Numbered from the stretch's first letter, positions 33,001 through 43,669 are shown. The stretch is DNA of 64,000 nucleotides from Cristatella mucedo (GCA_009760855.2 WPIO01000046.1:3128501-3192500); one strand, 5' to 3'. Program-made: numbers and translations. Notes: generated from the letters alone by a model not told the origin.

Positions 33001-34150
33001 CCGTGCAACTTCCTCTCTCCTCTCGCAGCTTCTCGTCGGCGTCACGCTCGCAGCTTGTCCGTCCGCAGCAGCCCGAGTACCACGGTCTCCGCATTCTTAG
33101 AGCGTAACCCCAAACACGTGATCGTAGCCATTGCATCCAATCCCCGTCGCCAACAGTTCGCAATGACGGAGGCAACGTGGCGCCAGACGTCTCGAAAGGT
33201 GCGCACGACCCAGCGACCAGCGAGGTGCGGCTGACACGTGTGCGCTCCAAAACGCCTTGCACTCCAAAACAGTGGCTATATTTTTTTTTTAATAAGATGG
33301 CGCCGGACCGTCGCCAGCAGTAGCATCACCGGCACCTGCACGGCAGGCGAGTTGGCGAGGTGTCGCAATAACTTAGGCAATGGATTAGTACAATCGTGGG
33401 CGTCCGCTGTTTTGGCGCCGCGCAAAAATCCGCCGGACAAAAAGGAAAACAATGCGATGGCGAGATTCTTCGTCGCGGCAAGCAGCAAGCAGCTGGCTCC
33501 GCCCCGAGGCGCCGCACGCGCGCCCTCTAGCCGCCGCCGCCGCTGGCCCCCCGTCAAGCCACCGGAAGTAGCACCGCGTCGCTCGGGCTCCTGGCGTCTG
33601 CGCTCCTGCGCGCTCTCGGGCCCGAGATCCCCGTTCGCCTCCTGTGCCGCCGACCTCTGCAAGAAGAGGCGAGCGCATGAACGCCACGTTGCCGCGACCG
33701 CGCTCCAGCCTCCGGCGCGCGACCGCCGACCCCTTCGTGCGCGCGCGCCCACATGCGGGGCATCGTCCGTTTGGCGGGGCCGCCCGATCCGCCGGCCAGC
33801 GTGGCGTCCGCTCAGCGGCGAACGCTTACATGTCAATGATGTCGATCAAGCCGCAGCCGATGTCGATGCAGCCGGGAGGTAGCTGCTTGCTGTTCAGCCA
33901 GGCCAGATATTCGGCAATTTTTGAGTCGGCCAGACGCTTCTGTCTGAAATAGTGCGCATGCCGTCAGAGCGAAGGCGGCGGCGGCGGTGGCGATCTGGCG
34001 GCCGCTCGTCGAGCGGGGCAGCGACAAGGTGGGCGGACCGCTCCTGTCACGCTTACCTTGCCGAACTGTCGGGCACAACGAATCCCACCGCCATAGCGGT
34101 CAAGCCGCAAATGACGACTGTGAGAGCGAAGAGAGTCGCTGCGTGACGCG
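33000..34150. other. CpG-dense block 2
   Basis: GC-rich, CpG-rich, stop-poor on both strands. Contains YY1-like AAGATGGCGCC at 33295. It includes the two-exon minus-strand candidate described separately; the rest may be introns, UTR or promoter. Confidence 0.6.
33826..34117 (-). CDS. Candidate two-exon end of a membrane protein
   Basis: Minus strand. Exon A (34117-34057) follows a pyrimidine-rich acceptor (CTCTTCGCTCTCACAG) and ends at AAG|GTAAGC. Exon B (33943-33826) follows GCACTATTTCAG and ends at TAA. The 113-bp intron joins the exons in frame, splitting one Arg codon (AG|A). Exon A gives the end of a transmembrane segment (VICGLTAMAVGFVVPDSSA). Exon B gives a basic start and tail (RQKRLADSKIAEYLAWLNSK, then QLPPGCIDIGCGLIDIID). 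Codon choice is protein-like. CAT|GTAAGC at the stop could also be a donor, so the protein may continue. The layout, a helix ending in VP, then a basic or acidic linker, loosely recalls NRSN/TMEM74-type proteins; this is only a visual likeness. Upstream exons not found. Confidence 0.4.
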
Positions 34151-34204
34151 CTGCCTTCAATAAAAGTGCCGGCGCAACGTGTAAGCGACATGTCACATTC
34201 CGCT

Positions 34205-34457
<253 letters not shown>

Positions 34458-34459
34458 AG

Positions 34460-35850
34460 GTGTTCTCTCATTTGGCGGCGAGATGGAATACACGAAAGGA
34501 TAGCGAGCAGCCAGTTGGTCCGCCGCCAGCGCGCTGCGACTCGGCCGGCATCGGGTTCCTACCATTTCGCTCCTAGTCCTATAGGGTGCTGACAGCGACT
34601 GTTGTCTAAGTCGTGTCTATTTATGCGTAAGTAACAGTGCTTGCGTCATAGGATCATTGCCGACGATAACGTCAAGGGGAGGGCAGGGCAGCCAAGGGCC
34701 GACGCGATTCGCCGGAAGATCGAGGGCGGCGTTTATTTTCGGAAACGCTCCACAGTGCGACCTCGAGGCTCTCAGCGCGGGCCCGCCCGCCCCCAAACGG
34801 AAAGCTCTCTCTCTCGCCTGACGCCTCGGCAGCGCTAATCCTACGGCGCCGGCCGAGCCGCCCGACGCCGTGGGAGGCGCGGAGTAAACGCGTCTCTCGC
34901 AGGTGAAGGCGACGAGTGATGACACCGGAAAGCTGCACACGCCGCTAGGACGCACTCGTGAGGAGAGAGCGGAGCAGCGGACAGCCAGGTGGCCGGAGAG
35001 CTGTGCGCGAGCGCGATCGATATGGCGGCGCGTAATGCAGTGTTTGATTTGCGCCACCGGACTCACTTTTTTTTTCTGACGGGCAGATAATCCGCTCTTT
35101 TCCACCGGTCGCCCGACGGCGCGGCGGCCGGCGGTGCGCGAGCGGACCGATCCACCAGCGGCTGTGGCGTCGGCCGCCGCAGCCGCTGTCGACGTTCCCG
35201 AGTGCGCGCTCGCCGAACGCCAAGAGCGCAGACAGAGGGCGGCGAGCGAGCGAGCGCCTGGCGCGGCGGACGGCGGTCGCACCTGCAGCGACCGGTGCGC
35301 TCGGCCGGGCACTGCAGAAGAATCAGACCAGCTGCTGCCCTCTAGCGGCGAGGCGCAGGCGGCTGAGGCCCGCGAGAGAGCGGCCTGCTCCCATCGTGGC
35401 TACGTCACGGCTCACGTCTCGAGTCTGCACTCATCCTGCCGCGACTGTCACCGAGGCCAAGAGTGCGGCGGCGGAGGCGTCGGAGCAGTCCCTCATCAGC
35501 GCTGGCCAGCGCGCATCCGCTTCTCGCGCCGCCGCCGCCGGCCTCGCGGGCGGCGGCGGCGGCGCGAGTGAGCAAGGCAGGACGCGGACGTCCCGTCGGC
35601 GGTTGACGAGCAGGTGAAATTCAAAAGATCCGCGAACGAATGGCCCTGTCACCGAAAATGCACTGTAATCCGAAGAGAGTCGAGCTCGAAGTCGCTTCGA
35701 CCTACACTCGGCTTCCTGTGACGTGTCTCGAACCGTGATGTCGCTAGTGCATCACCCGAGCTGCATCTACGGGCGGAGGGCGTCGTCCTCGACGGTGGCC
35801 GCAGCGGCGGCGGCGCAGCAGGCCTTTGGCGTAATGGCGGCGAAAGATAC
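34460..35850. other. CpG-dense block 3 with candidate exons
   Basis: Very CpG-rich. Two plus-strand segments look exon-like. After CGTCTCTCGCAG at 34899 a frame reads VKATSDDTGKLHTPLGRTRE onward for 58 codons. In a second, GC3-rich codons (EASEQSLISAGQRAS) run to CAG|GTGAAA at about 35612. On the minus strand a 231-codon frame spans 34617-35312. All three strands and frames are stop-poor, so none is secure. GTAATGGCGGCGAAAG at 35831 is a YY1-like motif. Confidence 0.45.
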
Positions 35851-35854
35851 CGTA

Positions 35855-35873
35855 TCTCTCTCTCTCTCGCTTT

Positions 35874-35923
<50 letters not shown>

Positions 35924-35952
35924 TGCTTTCTCTCTCTCTCTCTCTCTCTCTC
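35855..35952. repeat. (CT)n microsatellite
   Basis: CT repeat interrupted by GCTTTCTC and CCATCTC; about 98 bp. Confidence 0.95.
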
Positions 35953-36244
35953 TGCCCAGTTGCACACACGACAAGCTATTAACGCGGGCTTTTGCAACTA
36001 GGATACTGGACAAATAGCTGATACCCGCTTTGCTGACGCGCCTCAGAGACAAGCGACTGCAGCAATGGCGGCTTGCACCTACGAGAGCTTACGAGAGCTG
36101 GCAGCCTGAGAGAGTAGTCTCCGCTCACTTGGATTGCAGCTGTCCGCTCTGAAGACGCTCAGCAGTCACGTGTCTGCGGTGTGTCGCGTGTCTGCGGTGC
36201 GTCAGCAACGGCGCTTGAACTCAAGAAGCGCGGCAATTTTCAAT

Positions 36245-36445
36245 GGTAACGATAAAAATAGTAATAATAAAAATAACAGACTAGACCGCTTGTGAAGCAC
36301 CCTAAGACAAATTAATCTCTACGCGAGCGCTTCACAACTCTCTGCAAGAGAATCAAAGCCTACGGCGTTAGTGACGTGCGCGGTAGCCAGAATACAAAAT
36401 CAAGCCTGGATCAGGCTATTGTGAACCACGCATGAACCACCGGTT
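36245..36445 (-). mobile_element. LINE/SINE 3' end of a related subfamily
   Basis: AATAATAAAAATAACAGAC, then GTGAAGCACCCTAAGACAAA, TTAATCTCTACGCGAGCGCT and TCTCTGCAAGAGAATC resemble the LINE-A tail region, with changed arms. The following CGGTTAGTAAG piece recurs at about 57 kb. A relative of LINE-A is likely; coding part not recognised. Confidence 0.4.
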
Positions 36446-36699
36446 AGTAAGAACTGAGGCCAGCAACAGACGCTGAATTTCGTACTGATGCGACCACCGC
36501 AAAACTCCATCACAAAAAATAGTGGCGATCACCTGACGGCGAAGGAAAAGCGAAACCGAACAACGGCATGCGTTGCATCCGCTAAGACTACAAAGCTGCC
36601 AAGTAATCGCAGGTAATAAATGTAGTGCGCATTTGGTTTCGAGCGAATGGGTGAATTGAATCGAATACGAATTGAAGGCTCGCCATAAAGATTGAAATT

Positions 36700-38775
36700 T
36701 AGTGCAAAGATTGACAAGATAACCGGAGGCCAAGGAGCGGGCGGCCGCTCGCCAGCGAGCGCGCACGGAGCGCGCACGGAGCTGCAAGCATCACGTGGCA
36801 GCAGCAGCAGCAGGTGATCTGATGCATGCGACCTGTAAGCCACATGTAGGGCATCTTTAAATTGATGCTCGATGCTTGCTTGCTTGATCGATGCTCGATG
36901 CTTGATAAGGAGCCAGTGAAGCTCGGAGAGAAGCTGCGGTCCGGCGCGTCAGCTACGCTTGTCTCTACGCACCGGATGAGCTGCTGAGTCATGCTGTGCA
37001 CCAGAGTTGCAGACGATTACATATTGGCACAGGCCAGAAGTCCTGAATAAAGGGAGGAGTGGCAATCTAGACGTTCCTGCCCGCGCCAAGATGCCGAGGG
37101 ACCGAGACTGCCCGACGCAATACGTGCTCACGCGACCGCGCTCCCGCGTCTAACTCGAAACCTGAGCGCACGATGGGGCGATCCAGTTCGAGGACTCCGA
37201 GTCGCCGACCCGACGCGTCGATCGTTGAGCTCAATTCACCAGTCCGCCCGTCGCTCCGCGAAGCGACGCTGCAAGCGCTTCGACGTCTTAACGACGCGCC
37301 GACGTCCGGCCTAGCGCGACGCCTCCGGCGGGCAACTAAAGAGGCTGCAATGCGGCGCACTCTTCCTCAGCCGCTGCTTCTTCTCCGTCGCGCGCGAGTC
37401 ACGCGTCATCGCGCGGGTTCAGCGTGAGGGCGTGCGACGCGGCGCATTTCCGTTGCCCGCCGTTGCGGCTGCGGCGTGCCGGCAGCACGAGCGGCACGTT
37501 CGGAAGCGTCCTCTGGCGGTCGAGTTCGACCGCGCGAGTTCGACCGACCGCCGCCGAAGGAACGATAAGCGAGAAGCGATGGCAGCCATCTCTTTGGCAG
37601 CCATCGCCATGGCAGCCATCTCATCTCCGGCTGCCGGGCCTATTCTCGGCTGTTGCCCCGACAGCGCTCTCCTTTTGGCGCACGAGAGGTGAGCTGAGTG
37701 AGGCAGGTCACGGAGACGCTTGCCCTGTTGACGACCTTGAGTACAGCTCCTCCTGCTCATCGTCCTCCCTTTTCCTCCTCTTCCTTCTCTTCCTCCTCCG
37801 ACGCCGCGGCAGCTGCGGCCGATGCCGACAAAGCGGTATCGAGTGGCTCGACTGCCGCTGTCGCCGCCGCCGGAAGCGGAGGCGGCGGCCGCAGCAGCAG
37901 CCGACGCCGGCACGCACGCACGCACGCGAGCCAACGGCCTGCCGCCCGAGTTGACCTACGAAGAGTGCAGCGTCACGCCCCGTGTCCACGCTCGCGGCGC
38001 GTGACAACAGCCAGCGCCCGCCGCGCGCGTCGCCCGAGGCGGCGGCGATGAATTAAAAATGGCGCACGCATTCCGGCCGCGAAGCCGCTAACCGGTCGGT
38101 CTCAGCGGCGGCCGGTAGTTAGAAGCGGCTAATCGCCCGGCCGGCGCGCTGGCTGCCGAGGCTAGACCCGCCGATGCGCCTCTGCAGGCTCCCCTAGCGC
38201 TCCGCGCCGTCGCCGCACCGCGCCGTCGCCGCACCGCGCCGCGGAGCGCGTCTCCGCTCCGAGCGAAGCGACGCGCGCTCTGGGCACTGCCCACGGAGGC
38301 CTGTGCAGCCGGCCGGTGAGGCTCGTTCCCGCTATTCCGCCGCTGTCGTCTTTTCAACATTCGCGCACGGCGCGGCCGTCGCTGAAAGAAATTCGCGTCG
38401 GACCGTTGCGAGCGTCTCTCAGCCGCTCAAGAACCGGCCAAGGTCAAGGACCGGGGGAAGCGTGATCGCGCTCTCGCGAGCGGGCGGCCTGGCGAGCGGC
38501 GAGGCGAGCGCCGACGGCCGCTGCGCAGCGACGACAAAACGGAGAGAGAGAGAGAGAGAGAAAGCCGACGGTGCGCGAGGGCGCGCAGGCGCGGGACACT
38601 GCAGCGCGCCGGCCAGGGTCCGAGTGAGCGAATGAGACGAGCGACAGTGCGCGCCGCCGCCGAGCGGTCTCGGAGCGCGCGAAGCTGGCGCCGCCGCGAA
38701 AGAAGGCAAGCACCGGCGAGGCCTCGCTCCTGCGGCGCTGCAGGCCCGCGGCAAGGCACGCAGGCCAGTTAATAA
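36700..38775. other. CpG-dense block 4 with candidate exon at 37579
   Basis: CpG-rich throughout. On the plus strand ATG at 37579 opens MAAISLAAIAMAAISSPAAG and reaches GAGAG|GTGAGC at about 37688, a possible first coding exon. The ATGGCAGCCATC unit is repeated inside it. CGCCGTCGCCGCACCGCGC is a tandem repeat near 38206-38243. A GA run lies at 38539-38562. Long frames on both strands are not reliable. Confidence 0.4.
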
Positions 38776-38779
38776 GAAT

Positions 38780-39600
38780 AACAATAATTATTATTAATAA
38801 TAATAATAAAGCGTAGCCGAGTTAACGGCCTCATTGCTGTAGCGGCAGAAGTGACCGAGCGGCAGTCGCCGCCGCTCGCTCGGAGTCGGTGCTCTAAGTG
38901 ATCGCTCGGAGTCGGTGCTGCTCTAAATGATCGCCCGCTGCAGCACTCGATCCGGCAACCTCGGTCTTCTAGTGCTCTGCGTGATGCGTCGCGCCCCCGA
39001 TGTATCCCGCTGAACAATTATACCGCAGCTGAAAGCAACTTTTGAGGAACGGTCGCGCGTCTTTACGCGGCCTTTAGAGCTCCGAAAAGATGGCGCAGCG
39101 CAAGGAAAACCGACGGGTAAGTCGCAACGCGATCGGTAGCTGATCGCACAGCGTCCTAGACCGGTTGAGTCGGGTTGAGTCGGGCTAGCTCCTCGGGCCA
39201 GCCGCTTCGACAGGCAAGCGAACTAGCGCCTTCTCCGCTCCGGCCGCTCCCCGGGCGGGCCTGCTCGGGCCAGCCCGGGCCTGCATGGAGAAGCTGACGG
39301 GAATGCCGATCGAGGCGATCAGATCGCGCTGGCGGCGCCGACTCGCAGGCAGCAGACGCACAGAGAACGCAGCTCGTCCAGGCAGTGCAAACAGAGACGC
39401 CAGCAGCAGCAGCCTTGAGCAGCCTACGGCGCTCGAGGGCTCCGAACGATGCAGCAGGCGGAGGCGGCGGGAGGCGTTGACCTCGGTCTGGGCGGTACGT
39501 TGACCTCGGAGTGCCTGCGAACGTCGGCCAGCTGCCTCCGGTCAGGCACATCGGCGCGCGCACACCTCCGGCAGTGGAGACCCGGAAAACGTGAAAAGCT
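38780..39600. other. CpG-dense block 5
   Basis: After a short TAATAATAA stretch (38775-38810) CpG density returns. CTCGGAGTCGGTGCT is duplicated at about 38879 and 38906, and GGTTGAGTCG at 39163-39182. A decayed SINE-T1 tail may lie at 38818-38856 (GTTAACGGCCTCATTG, AGCGGCAGAAG). It includes the candidate exon at 39090. Confidence 0.45.
39090..39116 (+). CDS. Candidate first coding exon, nine codons, consensus donor
   Basis: GAAAAGATGGCGCAG: the ATG has A at -3 and G at +4 and overlaps a YY1-like AAGATGGCGC motif. Nine codons read MAQRKENRR and end exactly at CGG|GTAAGT, a strong 5' splice site. The setting is a CpG-dense block. The downstream exon was not identified and no family is recognised. 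A short coding first exon at a CpG promoter is a common animal gene layout; chance remains possible. Confidence 0.33.
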
Positions 39601-39849
39601 GAGCTGCCGCAAAAGAGTGAGATCGAATTCTGAAGCTTTCAACTTTCGTTTCATTCGCTTATCGGCGCTATCCGTTAAGGACGCGCGATTGCCGTGTTGG
39701 TTTATTCGAAGCGCGTTCAGTAGCTGCGGTTCGCAATTTGGATCAGGACCGGAAGAAACTGAAGTGCTTTCGCACGCCCTGGAGAAGTACGCGCGGACGC
39801 AGTCGCAACAGACCCTGGTCTGAGACGGGCTGACAGGTTTGAGCCCTGG

Positions 39850-41225
39850 GTTCAGGTGCTCGCTCTTCGCGACCCAGGTCTCGGATCCGATAAGAGAACA
39901 ACACCCGCTCGTTTCCGTTAGCGAAGTGGCATCGGCGAGAGCGTCATCTCGTCGTCCGGTTTAAACCGGAATGGAATGCGGCTCCACGGGCTACCGACGT
40001 GAGGGTACGCGCACCGCGGGGACATCCAGATGGATGACTGCTCAACTGTGCCTATGTTCAGCGTCCGTTTTTGGAGTCGTTGCGCCCGTCTCTCGCGGGC
40101 CGCTGCCGGTTTCTCGAGGCTGCGATGCCGCACTTGAAGCGGAACGCAATCGCAGTCGACGACGGAGAGTTTTTGGCCGGGGTGGAGACGACGACGCACC
40201 GAGACTGGCTCACGCATTTCATCACCTCGCTGCGCACGCTGCGCCGCGGCTGCAGCGGCCGCTCAGGATCTTGGCGCGCGAATGCAGCCTACGCGTGGCT
40301 TAGTGACGCAAATGGCCAGGCCGCCAGCCGCCGCTGCCGCCTGCGAAGAGCAGCGGCAGCAGCGGCGGCGGCGGCGGCGGCGTCTGTTGAAGAGTGATGA
40401 AGCGCCCACGTACGAGCGCTGCACTGTTCTGTTGTGCGACTTTTAAGCGAGAAAACTTCGCTGACGCTATCGCCTGCACCTCTACGGCGGAGGCCCGCGG
40501 CGCTGCATTGTTAAACATTGCAAGCCCGCTACCGCCGCTGGCCCAGAGGGCCAGCGCTGCCCTAAGTGGCTCGGCTCGCCTCCGCCCTCGAATGTTTGGA
40601 TCTCGCTTCGCACGCAATGAGAATAGCCGCGCTGCGGCGGCGGCTGCTGCTGCTGCGGCGGCGGCTGCTGCTGCTGCGGCGGCGGCGGCAGCGAAAAAGC
40701 CAAGGCAAACGCGACGGCCGCGGCCGCGGCCTGCACAAGCTGCTCGGCGCGTGGGCGGCGCTCACCGGCGGCGAAGCGGCGGCGCTCCCAGGGACTTCCC
40801 GCTCATCGCCCACGCCGAGCCGATGCGGCGGCGGCGGCGGCTCGGCGATGCTAACGCCGGGGGAACTGTGATGCGGGGGCGGAGAGTTTCTACGCCGCGC
40901 GCGCGTCCTATAAGCCGTTGCTGCGCCGCGCCCGCAGGTGCCGGTATCGGCGCGCGGCGCGCGGCGCGCGGCGGTGCTGAGCTTCGAGCTTCTGGTCATC
41001 GCTCGAGCCTTTTCGCAAGAGGCCGCCGCCGCCGCCGCTTCTTCTTCCTCCGGCGGATGGTCTTTCCACCATCTTTGGCGCCACATTTGCCGCCCACTGC
41101 ATTGCTGCAGCCAGCGGGATGGTGCGCGTGCTCGCGGCGGCCGCCTCGGCGCCGAGAATGTCCGAGAATGGGCGCCGAGCGCGCGAGTCGCGACCGGCGC
41201 GATGCTCTATGCAAGTGAATTATAT
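39850..41225. other. CpG-dense block 6 with polyalanine-type repeats
   Basis: Extremely GC-rich. GCN repeats at 40355-40383 and a 21-bp unit (CTGCTGCTGCTGCGGCGGCGG) repeated at about 40645-40690 give polyalanine in one frame. GGCGCGCGGCGCGC is repeated at about 40952-40973. One plus frame from ATG 40124 has ordinary residues (MPHLKRNAIAVDDGEFLAGV) and is open to 40395; it is unrecognised and only weakly supported. Confidence 0.4.
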
Positions 41226-41263
41226 TTCAATTTTTTTTATCGCTGTACTAAAACTTAAAACCC
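41119..41263 (+). CDS. Candidate exon crossing the CpG block edge
   Basis: From ATG 41119 (a second ATG at 41158 reads MSENGRRARESRPARC) the frame passes into MQVNYISIFFIAVLKLKTR, a hydrophobic segment that could be a membrane anchor or signal. It meets CGA|GTAAGT at 41264, where GC content drops sharply. A basic stretch before a hydrophobic one would suit a type II membrane protein. Unrecognised. Confidence 0.22.
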
Positions 41264-41675
41264 GAGTAAGTTCCGGTCAGATTTTTCAGACTTTTTCAAC
41301 ATTTCTCTCGCAATCCTCTGAGTCGGCATTGCTGTGAATGTATTACGGCCATCACAAGAATGCACACTCGGGTGGAGTCTCTCTGCTTGGGCAGCTTTCC
41401 GATAACGAGTTAGTCTAAGTCCAGCAACATTCTAGGTCTCCTGGATAGGTTGGCGCGTTTGCTGTCCGCTACGCCAATAGCGCGAAGAGCTTGCTTGATA
41501 ATATTGGGAAGGCACTCGAAGGTTGCGCTCTGCACCGTCGCGCCAGCTTAAGTTAGAGAAGATCGGATGCGAAATCATTCGAAAGGATGACGTTGGTTTG
41601 GTGCCTTTGGCCGAGCTCAATCCGGCTCCTGCAATACTCGTGCAAAGACATTTATCTGAATTCTCCACACCCCCA

Positions 41676-41678
<3 letters not shown>

Positions 41679-41723
<45 letters not shown>

Positions 41724-41743
41724 AAGATTTTAACTAGTATATA

Positions 41744-41779
<36 letters not shown>

Positions 41780-41780
41780 C

Positions 41781-41842
<62 letters not shown>

Positions 41843-41870
41843 ATATATATATATATACATAATTCATTTG
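41679..41870. repeat. (TA)n microsatellite
   Basis: TA repeats interrupted by GAAAAGATTTTAACTAG and TATTTATATTTA; about 190 bp, leading into a SINE2 tail. A 30-bp end of that tail (ACATAATTCATTTGTATAGC and following bases) is present twice, at 41857-41887 and 41909-41938. Confidence 0.93.
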
Positions 41871-41908
41871 TATAGCATCTTAAGATTTAATTTATATTTA
41901 TATATATA

Positions 41909-42031
41909 CATAATTCATTTGTATAGCATCTTAAGAGAACATAATCTCTATTCAGGTGTTTCCTATATGCCGCGGGGCTCTAGCCCACGATCTCGGCCAG
42001 ACCTTGGTCAGGGCGAGTACCTTAACCACTG
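41909..42031 (-). mobile_element. SINE2 copy
   Basis: Reverse orientation: tail AATTCATTTGTATAGC and CTTAAGAGAACATAATCTCT, then TTCAGGTGTTTCC and ATATGCCGCGGGGCTCTAGC (B-box side), a CGATCTCGGCCAGACC middle, and GTACCTTAACCACTGATCC (A-box side). Essentially complete. Confidence 0.78.
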
Positions 42032-42143
42032 ATCCAAACCAACATGTACGCTGTCGAGACTACCGTCTCTGCACTTTAGCAACGCTCGAGGTCAGAAAAG
42101 GCCTTCACTTTTGGTCGGACGCAGCGCCGGCAGCACTCGACTA

Positions 42144-42177
42144 GTGCTCCATGGCCGCGCGCGCGGCCATTGAGCAC
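42144..42177. repeat. 34-bp palindrome with one mismatch
   Basis: ATGGCCGCGC|GCGCGGCCAT (42151-42170) is a perfect 20-bp palindrome. The flanks GTGCTC and GAGCAC extend it, with one C/T mismatch between. There is no loop. Confidence 0.95.
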
Positions 42178-42212
42178 GCAGTCACGGAATGCGTTTCGAG
42201 AGGGGAGAGATA

Positions 42213-42213
42213 G

Positions 42214-42306
<93 letters not shown>

Positions 42307-42344
42307 AAGAGAGTTATTGAGAGGGAGAGAGAGAGAGAGGAGAA

Positions 42345-42395
<51 letters not shown>

Positions 42396-42402
42396 CCAGT
42401 TG
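42213..42402. repeat. (GA)n microsatellite
   Basis: About 190 bp of GA with GCGAAAGAG and GTTATTGAG interruptions; source of the Arg-Glu frame. Confidence 0.97.
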
Positions 42403-42522
42403 GCATCGAAGTGCTACTAAAAATATAAATTACTGTCACATAAAACATCAGCAGATTGTTAAAGTATTGGCTCCTGCTTCAGGCAATGGGATGTGTGCTT
42501 CATATGCATAGTCGAACGTTTG

Positions 42523-42944
42523 TCAAGTGCACAGGAGTGGAATCCAATGCGGACAGGCGTCTTTCAGTGCAACACTCCGGTGGACGGTCAGCGCGCCCGC
42601 GCGCGTTGTACGTCCGTGCGTCCGTGCGCGCGTGCGCGCCGCGGCGGCATCGGCTTGCGGTTTTGCCGACGCTTCGATTGCTTGCACGCCGGCGCCGCGC
42701 GAGTGCTTTAACATGGAGAAAGTCGTTGAATAGCACGAGGACGGATGCGAGAAGTCGTCGGATTTCAGAAGGCAGATCGGCAGATCTCCGCGACAGGTCT
42801 GCACCTGCAGCAACTCTACTGAAAGGCCTGCCTGTCGGTTGTTACGAACGATCGGAGTGGTGGCATGATTATATGAGCACCTTCCCGATTTAAGCGTCGG
42901 GCTTTTTACTTACCTGCGCACAGCGCCAGAAAATAATAAATCAT
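42523..42944 (-). CDS. Candidate two-exon small secreted protein with Cys-RGD motif
   Basis: Minus strand. Exon 1 (42944-42914) starts at AAGAATG (A at -3) and reads MIYYFLALCA, an N-terminal hydrophobic segment, to CAG|GTAAGT, a full donor consensus in phase 1, as is usual after signal peptides. A 95-bp intron (42913-42819) ends GGCCTTTCAG. Exon 2 (42818-42523) continues in frame: VELLQVQ, then TCRGDLPIC, then SDDFSHPSSC, and ends in an Ala/Arg/Thr-rich tail with a stop at 42523. The RGD tripeptide lies between two cysteines seven residues apart, which is the kind of loop that integrin-binding proteins use; that role is inference. The tail part is GC-rich and also open on the other strand, so the true 3' end may differ. 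About 108 codons. Unrecognised. Confidence 0.36.
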
Positions 42945-43034
42945 TCTTACTCAAGCACCTATGAATGCTTAACTAAAAAGCACGGAGTTACGCGCTTGTG
43001 GGTTTGTACTATTTGAATACTTAATACTCGCTAG

Positions 43035-43275
43035 ACGGTGAGCCGTAATGGCACACCAGGTAAGGCGGTTGCTTTAATGGCACACCAGGTAAGGCGGTTG
43101 CTTTAATGGCACACCAGGTAAGGCGGTTGCTTTTACGACCTCGGTCCCGAGGTCGTGGCTTCGATTCCTGCGGTGGGTGATTCTTTATCGCCACTGCAAG
43201 CTGTGGTGATAGCCGTAAATGCTCTTCTGTCGCTATACAAAAAGAAGCTGTTTAATCAGCTAGGATTTATTCATT
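43035..43275 (+). mobile_element. SINE-T1 copy with triplicated A-box segment
   Basis: A 29-bp unit beginning AATGGCACACCAGGTAAGGC is present three times without a change (43047-43075, 43076-43104, 43105-43133). Then come the palindrome ACGACCTCGG-TC-CCGAGGTCGT (43135-43156), the B box GGCTTCGATTCCTG, GATTCTTTATCGCCACTGC, GTGGTGATAGCC, TCTGTCGCTATACAAAAAG and the tail AATCAGCTAGGATTTATT. Identical units point to recent expansion. Confidence 0.88.
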
Positions 43276-43489
43276 TATTTAGAAAGGTGTCAGTTGAGAT
43301 TCCTAATCGTCACTAGAAGAAAATAAAACCTGAACACTTCATGAAAGTAAGGCAAGGTGCATTCAGTAGCTTGATGGCATCGGCCATGCTCGTCTGAAGC
43401 GTCGTCTCCCGTAGAAATTCTCACGACACGATGCATACACCAACGCGATACATCTATACGCAGGTAATTGCACAGGCCTACGTGCACAT

Positions 43490-43665
43490 CCGTGATGGCA
43501 CACTAGGTAAGGCGGTTGCTTTCACGACCTCGGTCCCGAGGTCGTGGGTTCGATTCCTGTGGTGGGCGATTCTTTATCGCCACTGCAAGCGGTGGTGATA
43601 GCCATAAAGGCTCTTCTGTCGCTATAAAAAAAGAGGCTGTTTAAGCAGCTAGGATTTATTTATTT
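43490..43665 (+). mobile_element. SINE-T1 copy, cleanest in window
   Basis: A box region GTGATGGCACACTAGGTAAG; palindrome with 11-bp arms (43523-43533 and 43536-43546); perfect B box GGGTTCGATTCCTG; body GCGATTCTTTATCGCCACTG, CAAGCGGTGGTGATAGCC, AAAGGCTCTTCTGTCGCTAT; tail GTTTAAGCAGCTAGGATTTA. Used here as the SINE-T1 reference. Confidence 0.88.
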
Positions 43666-43669
43666 TATC

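Noticed and set aside
35396-35652. Opposed ORFs on both strands called as genes
   Set aside because: Both strands look equally protein-like; without conservation or transcripts neither can be chosen, so they are only mentioned within the CpG block.
40394-41218. A 274-codon frame with polyalanine
   Set aside because: It runs through GCN repeats with other frames open on both strands; no family, no splice support, composition explained by GC content.
43490-43560. A functional tRNA gene
   Set aside because: A perfect B box is present, but the anticodon arm is replaced by a long palindrome and there is a SINE body and tail; it is a tRNA-derived SINE.
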